Source of the DNA: Aurelia coerulea
Taxonomy: Eukaryota; Cnidaria; Scyphozoa; Semaeostomeae; Ulmaridae
NCBI GenBank assembly: GCA_039566865.1
Contig: CM076943.1
Coordinates: 21,751,163-21,815,162, forward strand
Reading direction: 5' to 3'
Length of the DNA stretch: 64,000 bases
Shown: positions 51,501 to 63,500 of the stretch, one piece after another
How positions within the stretch are numbered: the first letter of the stretch is position 1
How the letters are laid out: the number at the start of each line of letters is the position of its first letter
The notes under the pieces: model-generated
Told to the model about the DNA's origin: nothing
Database searches by the model: none
What the model saw: only the letters and a program-made list of their open reading frames with translations
Program-made: the position numbers and the translations under genes

Positions 51501-54500
51501 CTCGCCAAACTTTTGCATGATGGTGCTCTTCAGATGTTCAATTAAAGTTTGCAACCATCCCCTTAAAAATCCGTTGAAAAATGATGGAGCTTTGACCTTC
51601 AGGAGACCAAATTTGCCCGATCACTGAAACCAGCGGTCGGCCATTTTGTCTCACTATTTTGCAGCGATAAATAGCTTCATGGATTTAAAATCAAACAGCA
51701 GCCTCCAATGTCATAGCTTTCGTGAAAATTCTGATAGTCCTCGGAGAGTTCCACTATTTCTGACCTCACAGAAATTATTTCTTACCTCACGTGAAGATAC
51801 TTATCACTGCAAAATAGTAAGGCAAAATGGCCGACTGCTGGTTTCAGTGGTCAGGCAAATTTGGTCTTCTGAAGGTCGTAGCTCCATCATTTTTCAACGG
51901 ATCTTTACGTGGATGGTGGCAAACTTTAATTGAACATCTGAAGAGCACCATCATGCAAAAGTTTGGCGAGAATCTTTTGCCGTTTTGTCGCAATCTTCAG
52001 ACAAACGGGGCACAATTTTTTTGGGACACCCTGTAGATACATGTGCCATTCATGGTGGGGAAAGACACAAGGTCATCTGGTCCCCACCATGGATGACACT
52101 TACAATTCAACGGTTAAATTTCATATGAAAAACAAACGTAAACAAGAACGAAAACAGAAACCAAAGAAGTAGCAACACAGCAACAATACAACACAGAGAA
52201 ACGTAACAGAGAAAAACCGAAAAAAGGACGCTGCACAGGGTGAATATTAACATGCTGAAAATATCAATGGAGCCGCCTAATTTTCTCGATGAACGAAATC
52301 GTAGCTTCCAAAATAGTTCTGTTAGAGACGATGTTTAATTTCCCATCGCCAAACAACGAGAGGCAACCGAGCGCGTCGTTGTCCAAAACTGAAAGGTTCG
52401 ACAGCAGGATGTCGCCAAGCTGACCAAAAGAAATCTCTACGAGCATTGTCAAAAAGAGGGCAGTGCAGGAGGAAATGTATCAATTTGGCATTACATGCAA
52501 TGATCATAAATTTTGATCTGTTGCACAAACATAGAAACTTTTGCACGATCAACTTTTACTATTTTCAGGATGAAGAGCTTTATTACGAAGAAAACGATAC
52601 CCCTGCAATGGCACGAACCTCGAATTTGAATGAAGAATTAGGCCAGGTAAATTAGAAGTTGTTTTTATCAATTAATGCAAAAGAATATGGTACTTTACTT
52701 GTTATGACATTTGTAGAGAGAAAGATAGTAGTCATCAATTCCTCGCTTCAAATTCCAGTTACAACTCACAATGAAATTTCCATTAATTTACACACAAATC
52801 GACTGGCTCCAAAGGAAATGAAATTTTGGACAGCTTACACTTATTTTTTTTTCTCAAGAAACCGCTTGTAAGAGAACCACTCTCGGATCCCCAAGACATT
52901 AAGACCCCGTTTACACGGTAGCGGATCAAAAGTGTTGCGGATCAAAGTGTTACGGATCACCCTCCCGTCTACACGGTAGCGGATCAAACTTGTATCGGAT
53001 CACGGTCTCGTCTACACGGTAGCGGATCAGCTGTCACCATAGAAATAGGGCGAGGTCACATTCAAGATTTTCTCGGATTTTCAGTGATTTCCTTTTAACG
53101 TCAAAATTTCAAAACAATCTGCAATTATGATTAAACCTTGTTTGTATGGAAAATACCCTCGCAATGAATCCGAAGCAAAATTGATGCGGATCACTTGCGT
53201 TTACACGGCGCAGAGCAAGAGTGATCCGATACAAAAGTGATCCGACACAAAACGAGTTCGCTTTCGTAGCAGGATCAAAATTGATGCGGATAGCGGAGCA
53301 GAAGTGTATCGGATCACTTCGAGCTCGTGTAAACGGGAGGCTGATCCGCAACACTTTTTGTATCGGATCAAAAGTGATCCGCTACCGTGTAAACGGGGTC
53401 TAAGAAACTCCAGCATTGGGAAATATAACTTAAGAAACTTTGTTTTAATGAAGGAGATCCGAAGCACGTTTTTACTTTATTTTCACTTGTTTCCTGTATC
53501 ATATTACTTACAAAGTACTTGAGTGAAATCTAAACATTGGGAAGGCTTAAAAAGCTTTGTTTTGAAATGTTCAGGAGGGCACACGAAGTAAACATGAAGA
53601 TTGTTATGGAACATTTAAGAATGTCATAAGAAACTCTGATAACTCATAATCTGACAGTTTTTAAAAACTTTCAGAACTACAATCCCGGACAAAACTCGTT
53701 AAGACAAATGAGTTTTGTGTTGAAAGATGCCCTCCCTGCATGTAAACTACTACCTTTCACTGCTGATGGCCCCCCTCCCCCACTGCAATGTTGGTTGATT
53801 GTAGAACACATACTTGTGAACTCATCTATAACATTTCCATCAGCTTCCAACATTGCAATAAGGGGGGGGGGGGGGATCTCAACTCGAAATTTTCTCCAAA
53901 AAGCAAAGTGTCTCATGAGTCTTGTCCGCGATTGAAGCTCAAATTCTTAGGTTCTTATAAAAAATACATGTACTGCAAGGGATTTATCCAAGCAGCATTT
54001 TTATTTCTCTGCGTTCCTCAGCATTTAAAAATCTCGCTGAACTTAGCAATGCAGCTTGTTGGTTCATTCTACTGCTATTTTCGGCACACCCCGATGCAGC
54101 TTGTTGGTTCATTCTACTGTTATTTTCGGCACACCACGATATCATAAAATTAAATTGAATTATCATTTCACCTCGAGAAAAAATTCTGTGATTTTATTAT
54201 TTCTCGTGGCCATGCAATTAACAAATACTCAATTCACACTGACGAGTTAGCCCCGCTTAATCTAATCCGGGCTATCAAATAAGGTCTCCTAATTGGTCAA
54301 TTGTCAAAATCAAATGCATTTGATTGGTTGATATTTAGCCTGGTTTAGATAAGGTTTATTTAAGGGAACCAATCATCCAAGTGATCTTCTGCCTTAAAAA
54401 GTCCATACATTTCTCCAGGCTGATCCAGGGGTGCCTACCTTGTAGGAACTGTGTTTATTCCCAGTACTGTTTTCGTGACATAGTAGACAGAGTAATTGCT

Positions 54501-57500
54501 GTCCTGTCAAAATGACATAAGAATAATTTTGTGCTTTCAAATTCCCAAGTTGCTTGTGATACGAGATAAACTGTTACACGAGAAGATCACAGGGAATCAG
54601 ACAGCGTGATTTTTGATTGATCAACACTAACAGACGTTAGAATTTGAAAATCACTGTAACTTACTATATCACCAAAATAGCACTGGGAATAATCACAGTT
54701 CCTACAAGGTAAGCGCCCTTGGCTGATCTCGGTTGTTTCTCGATCTTCCTAAACGTGAATACCTCGCTGTAACACGCACATCAACATGTTGTCATGTCAC
54801 ACGTTACTTAGTATAATCCCTTTTTAAGATTACCCGGTTAGCTCTTTTCAGTAATAATTATGTATTCTTGACGAAAACTAACCTAAATAGGCTGTAATCC
54901 CACCAGTGAATTCAGGAATGCTCCACAAAGCGAGACCTTTCCAAAACACCTGCTGTTATTCAAGACAAGATTTTCGTATATACAGTAGCATGGAGTGATA
55001 TCTCTTCCCGCTTACTGTGATACTTTTTCTAGAGCGAGAGACAGTCTGAATCAAGCATAGGGGATAGGTTAGTCTACTCTCGAGTGTCTGGGATACCCCC
55101 CCCCCCCCCCCTCCATACGCTATGTCGATTCCCTTCGATATTTGTTCTTTGAAAACTCTTTACTATTCTTATTCCAGTTTATTAGTTTTGAGCTTCTTGA
55201 AATGTGCAATCATGTTTCCTGTTATGTGACTGAACTTATAGTTTGTTGTTGTCTAGATCATCTCCCCCATTTATTAGGATTCGGAACATCTTTTACCGAC
55301 CTCGTTTATTCTATTCTGGACTCGAGAGTAGTGAGAGTGATTAACGCGCTCGTCGTCTATGCAGATATCATGGGCTCGAGGGTTGGAGTCCTTGGCTGCC
55401 GCTTGGGGCAGTGCCACCATCCATCCTTAAAACTTCTAAAAAGAAGCTACTGTAAGCTGTCTGCAATGCTCGCAATGTAAATCATTTCCACTACTATGTA
55501 TTCCACTGTCAGCTCCTAACCTCTTTATTATGTTTTAGGTCAAGTATATATTTTCTGATAAAACGGGTACATTAACCAGAAATATCATGGCATTTCGAAA
55601 GTGCACAATTGCTGGAATTACTTATGGGTACGTGAAAAAACAAGCTTAATTTTTTTGCTGTCATTTATAACTGTTTCTTTCATGCGTGGAGGAGGATTTA
55701 ACAGTCTTTGAGGTATATGGTATCCAAGCATGGGGCAACGAATAGTATGAGGTGTCTGTGCATAGGTCTAAAGGCATTCAAGAGATTTTAGTAAATGAGT
55801 ATTTGATGTTTTGCCTACCGGATGAGTCCAGAAAGACAATCCTCGTTTGAAAGGCCAATGTTCTGTGGATATCAATGCAGTAATGTTAGCAAATGTATCA
55901 GTTTTATAGTGGACTTGTTCAAATCCATTTTTATATTTACCTGACTGAAACCAGCCTCCCCATTGTGAAATTATGATGGATTTTCTCTAGGAAGCTCCTT
56001 CAAGAATTCTTCTAAACAGGGCAAAAGTCACGAGCAAGTTTTGTTAATGTTCCTTCCTTACTTCAATGACGTGGACCCGTTTTAGCACGTGCCATTCTCT
56101 TGGCAGGATAAAATTGCGTGGAATTATTTTATTATGCTCTCTTAGGGATGGCACTTTGATCCTGCCAAAAGATGACACGTGCTAACAGGGCATGAACAAA
56201 TATTTCCTTCCTGCGACCGGACAGAAATCCCCGGGCAGAAATCATGCTCGAAAATCCTGCCAGCATAGAATGATCAAAATTTCCAGATTTCTTGAAAAGA
56301 AGTCAAGTTTCAAAGGTTCCAAACGATTCGTTTCTAAATCCCCTTGTCCTACGTTTTATCAAATATACATTTATCAAATATTGGATTTAAATTCAGTTTA
56401 AACCCAGTCACAGAATTTATCATTATTGGCATGGGGCTCAGTTACTTTCTTTACTGATCTCATATTTGTTATGCCACTATAAATACAAATGGTACACGAA
56501 CAGTGATCGAGATAAGTTAATTTTGCTTGAGTTTATGATACCTTTTTCATTTTTGTGAAAAAAATAAACATCGAGGATGTATGAACAGGATACATGTGAA
56601 AAATTTCCTGCAGGACATTATGATTGGACAATTTCCTGCGACCGCCTGGTCACAAAGTCGGATGGGTTTTCATGCCCTGCTTGCTAAAGCGAATTTCTTT
56701 TACTGACCCGGTAGATATGTCAATCATTACTGGAGCACAATGTATGTTAACTGCCTTCAACAGGATCAAGCATATTTCTTCGAGTGTGTTAGAATTTCTG
56801 AAGAAGCAAATACATTATTACACGACTCTGTGAATTACCTTACTCTCCTCCACCGGTTTCTTTTGAAAAAAATTAGATCTCCCTTCGCTAAATTACGGAC
56901 TATGGAACCATGGACTACAGAACTACGGAACCAAGAACCATGGACTATGGAACTAGAAACCGGTGGAGGAGATTAGAATTACCTGACTCTGTTTTTTCTC
57001 AAATGTTCTTGCGAAGAACCAGCGAAGTTCTACATTCGAATGATTTTCTTATCTTTTTACAGTGGTGACGGTGAAAAATTTAATGATGCAAGGTTGCTAG
57101 ATAATCTACAAGGACATGTAAGTTTTCCATTATTTCAAATTTCATCTTGACGTTATTGGACATGCGTCATTGGACGTTTTTTGAAATATTCTGTCACGTA
57201 TCATACAGAATTGGAACATTTGTCTTCGGACGGCATTTTAAATGAGAGTTGGAGTAATAAAATTAATCTATTAAAAAAGTTGCTCTCATAGTAATGGGAT
57301 TGGAAGTTTTTTTGTTTACTTTTCAAAATATTATAATTCTGAGGGCTGGGAAACTGATCAATTCATTTTAGCAACTTTCGACGACGGATGACAGCGTGAC
57401 GGAAAGGAAGCTTCGTCCTACAATTGTTAGAGTTTTGTAGAGGTTGTTTACGAAATTAGCGACGCAAAGGCAAGTTTTTCGCAGCTGTTCTGGAGTAAAT

Positions 57501-60500
57501 GTCTGTTTTGCTTTCAAATTCAGCTTCTTCGCGCAGTTATTTTGCTTGATAAGGTTTTATTGACACCTTACCGCACCTATCCTGTCCTTTCCTTTCTCAT
57601 TATTGCGAGGGAAAATATTTGAGCGATTTTCGTGAATTTCCTGCATAAATCTTTTTGAATTGCAGGGACGGCATCGTGTTTTCAGTGTGTTAGTGACATC
57701 AAGGGCGATATAAAACGCATAGTTTCATTTTTCTAAATCTCCTCCAAATTGCGAGATAACCCTGAGAAGACTGCTTGACTATTCCGGAGGGGAGGAGGTA
57801 AAAGAAAGCGAGCGAAAGAAGAAAAGAGCACATGATATTTCAGTTGGGAAGTGGCTGCAGGCAAAATAAGCAGTGGGAGAATGTTTGCAGAGGCTAAACA
57901 TTAGGTTACAAAAATGAGGCAACAGGTGGTGTTGTGAATGAAGTGAACATTTATTAACACTAGCCGAGAAGATTAGAATGTGAGGGAAGAGCTGAAGAGT
58001 AGACTTTTTTTATACATCATTTAATAACTTACAATACATATTACTTTTAACATTACTTACAAAATACCATACCCTACTACTAATACAATACCAATTGGAG
58101 CGAAAACTACGACCAGCTCGTGGCAACATAAAACAGGAAATACGAACATGCCACTACACGTAACTAATAGAGAGAGAAATAATTGCTGAAACTACACGTA
58201 ACTACAAAAAGAGTAGACTTGCTCCTTGGAACTCATTCATCGCTAGTACAGAGACCTATTGCCAAACAGTGTCTGAAATCCGACTGACTTGATAGCCTTG
58301 TTTTCAAAAGCGCGATATGCTTCAAATTCGGACCATGGGACCATGGAATTAGTGTTTCAGTTGTTGTTGCTGCTGTGATAAGTAATCATCAAACTACCGG
58401 GTAAGACTGTTTTTACGTTCAAAATGTCTTCCTTTGCAACTGAGAAACTTGAACAGGCATCTCTGATTCGCTAATAGACGATTGCGCTAAAGATGGTGGC
58501 AAGGAGTTTTTTAGCAAGATGCACTGCATGCTAATTACGAATCTTTAACAAATCTAGAGGAATTCGATTAAAGAACGCAGTGCATCTTGGTAAAGAATTC
58601 CTCGCGGCCATCTTTAGCGCAATTGTCTGTTGTGAACGAGTGCGCTATTTTGTAGAATTTGTGTTATCATGTATTTGTATTGGGATTTTTCCTCGTTATA
58701 AGTGTGGGGTGAGTGGCCGAGCGGCTTAATCAGTTTCCGCCAGGAGACTGAAGTTAAGCTCGATCGAGTGAGGTCAAACTCCGGATGGGTGACCTCGGAG
58801 GCTTGGCTTCGCAACTCACCTCGCCATCCTTCGGAAGGGACGTTAAACTAGGGGTCCCTTGCCTGGATGCGGCATGCACAGTGGGCTTAAATTAGCTTTA
58901 AGTAGCTAGAAATACTTCCTGCCCACTCAAAATAAATTACTGAAAAAAGAGCCATTCTAAGAGCCATTGTCAGCCAGTATTCTCTGTGGGCACGCTACAA
59001 TTTCAGACTATCTGGAAATCAAATTTGGCTCACATGGAAACTACAGATCTACAGTGCAGTAGCTCAACTGATAGAACAGTTCAAGAAAGACTGTGTTCAC
59101 ACGATGCTGGCACATTTTGAAAACGGTGAAAAATGTGACGGATAGGCCTCCCGTTCACATGAAAACGGCACATTTTTTTGCCGGCAGATTTTGAAAACGG
59201 TAGACTCTGAAGACGGAACTCTTTGAAGACGTTATCATGTGAACGCTAGCTCAAATTTTGCTACCGTCACATTTTTCACCGTTTTCAAAATGTGCCGGCA
59301 TCGTGTGTGAACACAGTCTAAGTTAAAGATATTCTATTAGTTCAACTACTGCAGTGTGGATCCATGGTTTACGCTTAGGCCAAATTTGATTTTCAGATAG
59401 TGTGAAATTATCATCATTAACATAGGGCTCAAATCTTTAAAAAGGTCGGTGTAAAATTCTATTACCGCTTTCTTTGAAATAAATAGCTTGGAAGGAACTT
59501 AGGGTTTTTTGCTGTAAATCTGCCTTGGCAATTTATTGATATCTTGATTAGTTTCTATATGGCGGCATTTATTAAATTTGAGGCTATGACGTCATCATAT
59601 TTCTAAATCCTAAACTACAAAAGCTACAGATATCTGCTTGCCACCATTTTGTAGACCTCCATAAACTAAGATGAGGCTCAAATCCTTACTGGTTGTCAGA
59701 GCATGCGGAAATCATCCAATTTCATGCTTGTCAGCCAATGGGATCACCGCTTTCTAGCCCCTGGAGACAAAATCGGTAGTTTGAGGTAAATTTTCTAGTA
59801 CCCTCACTAAAACTGAAATGGATGCTAGAATACTTCAGTTATTCGCAATTTTTTTTGATAAATCAGTTGTGGGGATGTCCGTCCAGAGTTGTTTACATGT
59901 TTAGGCACATAGCTTGTTTGGGGCCGAAAGCTGCGTTCATTTTCCGGTCGAAGAATATTGACCTTCGTTGAAATATCTATAGAAATCGCTACAAATGAGA
60001 TATACAGATAAGAATTTCAGCAATTATGCATACTGACCTCAGCAATAACCCAAACTCCTTTACTGCTATCATATCTCAAAATTGCAGGCAATTTCTAATG
60101 ATTTCTGGTAGAGATATCATTTGGGCCTAAGCTTGTCCTCGCTTAAAACTCATTCCATTGCACTTAAAAAGTAATGGTAAAATTCTAGAGCTGAATAATG
60201 CACTTACCCATGACTCAGGCACCAGTTTGACTTCGTTTGCCTTTTTTACATTAGCAAATTTTTATAAGAAATGACCAGTTGTGGGTGAACTGCAAAAACT
60301 TTCCTCGGTCCACATTTTTATCTGCACAGTCTATCCGCTTCAAACAACAAACAGTGAACTTTGTATCATAAAAGTCTTGCATCACAAAACATTCCTATAG
60401 AACGATTCCATGCGCCTTAGCGAGGCACTCGTGAATTGTTTTCACGCATTTGGTTCAATCAGTCAATGCAAACAAACAAAAGTGCAAAACCGGGTATCTT

Positions 60501-63500
60501 TTTTAGCGAACCCAAAACAATGTTTTGTTCTTTTTATGTTTTGTATTGATTGAAATAAGAACGAAAAGAACAAATGCGTGAATACAATTCACGAGTGCCT
60601 CGCTAAAGCGCATGGAATCGTTCAAAAGGAATGTTCTGTGATGCAAGACTTTTATGATACAATGTCAAAGTTCACTGTTTGTTGTTTGATGCGGAGAGAC
60701 TGTGTAGTGAAAAATCGGACTGAGGAAAGTTTTTGCAGTTCACCCACAACTGGTTGTTTCTTATAAAAATTTGCTAATGTAAAAAAGGCAAACGAAGTCA
60801 AACTGGTGCCTGAGTCATGGGTAAGTGCATTGTTCAGCTCTAGAATTTTACCATTACTTTTTAAGTGCAATGGAATGAGTTTTAAGCGAGGACAAGCTTA
60901 GGCCCAAATGATATCTCTACCAGAAATCATTAGAAATTGCCTGCAATTTTGAGATATGATAGCAGTAAAGGAGTTTGGGTTATTGCTGAGGTCAGTATGC
61001 ATAATTGCTGAAATTCTTATCTGTATATCTCATTTGTAGCGATTTCTATAGATATTTCAACGAAGGTCAATATTCTTCGACCGGAAAATGAACGCAGCTC
61101 CGGCCCCAAACAAGCTATGTGCCTAAACATGTAAACAACTCTGGACGGACATCCCCACAACTGATTTATCAAAAAAAATTGCGAATAACTGAAGTATTCT
61201 AGCATCCATTTCAGTTTTAGTGAGGGTACTAGAAAATTTACCTCAAACTACCGATTTTGTCTCCAGGGGCTAGAAAGCGGTGATCCCATTGGCTGACAAG
61301 CATGAAATTGGATGATTTCCGCATGCTCTGACAACCAGTAAGGATTTGAGCCTCATCTTCCATAAACTATGGTTTTCTTGAAGGTTATGTAATGTTTCCT
61401 CTATTAGTTTAGGATTTACAATGATTTGAATTTTTTCAAAATTTTCCATGAATTTTTTCAAAAATTATCAAACTGCCGCCATTTTGAAAAAATAAAGATA
61501 TCATAAAATTTCCACGGCAGATTTACAGCAAAGTAGCACAAGTTCCTTTCAAGCAATCCAATTCAAAGAAAAATATAATAGAATTTTACACCGACCTTTT
61601 TAAAGATTTGAAAGATTTGAGCCCTATGCTATCATCATTACTTTATTTTTACAGTAGGCGAGAATTAACAATGGCTCTATTTAATTTGCAGCTAATTTAT
61701 GCCTACCTAAAGGACCCTGAGTGACAATGGCTCTTTAAGTGTGCACATTATATTTTGTTCTCTCATACCCGTTTTGAGTTCAATGTGACAACTTAGAATA
61801 CTTTTATTTCCAGTCGTCTGGTTCAATAATCCGTGAATTCCTGACGTTGCTTGCTGTATGCCACACCGTGATACCAGAGCGTGATCAGAGTGGCAGTGAT
61901 GACATCGTGTACCAGGCTGCATCTCCAGGTTTATTTCTAATGTTTCTTGATTTGATTTTGTAAAAAAAGTAGATCACTCTACATATTAGAAAGTCGATAA
62001 TTAAATTAGTAAATTTATCCAGAAGCACGTTGATTGAAAGGTTCTTCTCCTTGTTAGCTTGAAGCTGTATTCTTTAAAACTTATCTCTCATTCAGTTCCT
62101 ACCTTGACCACCCCCCCCCCCAGGCAGCGTGGGGTAAAGAACAATTCCTTGCTCTAATGCCCGGGGGCCGGGGAAAAATTTACGGTCAAATGCCCGGGGG
62201 CCGGGCACTGAAAAAATGCCACATTCCCAGTTACTATATAAGCAAAAGCTCCTGTTCTTACCAAATGCTACTCAAATGCCCGGGGGTGTCCCGGGGGGGG
62301 GGGGGAGGTGGTCAGTGTAGGAATTGAACGAGACATTAGCATCAGTTTTTCATATGCGCATACTAACCAGTTTTGTGTTGTACAGGAACATGTAAAGCCC
62401 GAGGTCTTAAAAGTACAGACCGAGCTTGCGAGGTCTGTGCAATAAGACCGAGGGCTTTATATTTTCCTGTACAACTACAAAACCGGTTAGTATGAGTTTT
62501 ATTACCTGATAGCTTCTAATTTTGACTTATATCATTTAGTCAAACGCATTTTGTTACTATTATGTTGCTTAAGTTTATTGTAAATCTCACAGGCCTAAAT
62601 CAGTTGCTGTGGTGACAAAAACGCGTCCTTGTATCGTATTATACAAGGCTACGGGAAAACCGCGGGAAATGTGCGATTAACCAATGAGATTGGCGGGATT
62701 CCTGTATTGCCTCGTTTTTGAAACGTCAGTCAGGTAATAAAGAACTGTATTGATGCTGCTGATTGAACAGGAGGGCAAGAGACCAAGTTGAAGAATTTCT
62801 TTCAAGTACCCACCTATTAGCAAGAGTGATGGAGAATGTTTGATATTTATTTAGAGTACGAAGAATATTCTCCTCGATTAGTTTAGCTACAACATAGCGC
62901 CTCCTTTAAGTGATTCCTGCCATGCAATTTATCTTGCATCTTTGTTTGGTATTAGTATATTGTACCCGGGGGGGGGTCACTTCAATAGGCGGATGACGGG
63001 GGTGTGCCATTTTCAATTGTAAAATCATACCCATAGGATATTGTATCGATTTCCTGGACTATTTTATTGATTTTCTGGTGTATTGTCTTATATTCGTGTA
63101 GTTTCGTTATTTATGTGTTTTGTTTGGTATGTTTTTAATGAATTGTGTGTAATGGGATTTAAACATGAAATATGAGACTGAACCATTTCGACTTTGACGT
63201 GAAAAATCAATCTCTTCAAGGCGTTGTACTTTGTCTCTTTTAGATGAAGGTGCTCTTGTCCAGGGAGCCAAGCAACTAGGATTTTCATTCAACGTCAGAA
63301 CTCCAACCTCAGTTATTATTAATGTGGTAAGATATTTTTCTCTATTCGTATAATCTCAAAGATTTCATTCAAAATTCAGTAATATATATACTCGCAGTTT
63401 ACATTACATATAGTCTTGTATAAGATATCTGCCAAATTTCGTGATCTTGTGCCTCTTTCTTCAATTCTTCATGGCTTTTGTTGTTTTCATTCCATCAATT

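Larger units (their letters stand above)
58960..61734. mobile_element. Repeat J, large copy split by nested insertions
   Basis: The left end GAGCCATTGTCAGCCAG and right end GAGTGACAATGGCTC are inverted, as are inner blocks (CAGACTATCTGGAAATC / GATTTTCAGATAGTGTG). Inside it are a family K MITE (59088-59319) and a family E element (59419-61630). Without these, J would be roughly 0.33 kb. Confidence 0.65.

Noticed and set aside
53109..53522. Cluster of ORFs on both strands
   Set aside because: They are generated by the inverted GCGGATCA words of the MITE at 52902-53401.
60578..61461. Short ORFs in the large palindrome
   Set aside because: Mirror copies of the same arm sequence; no transposase-like motif, and no catalytic triad can be read.
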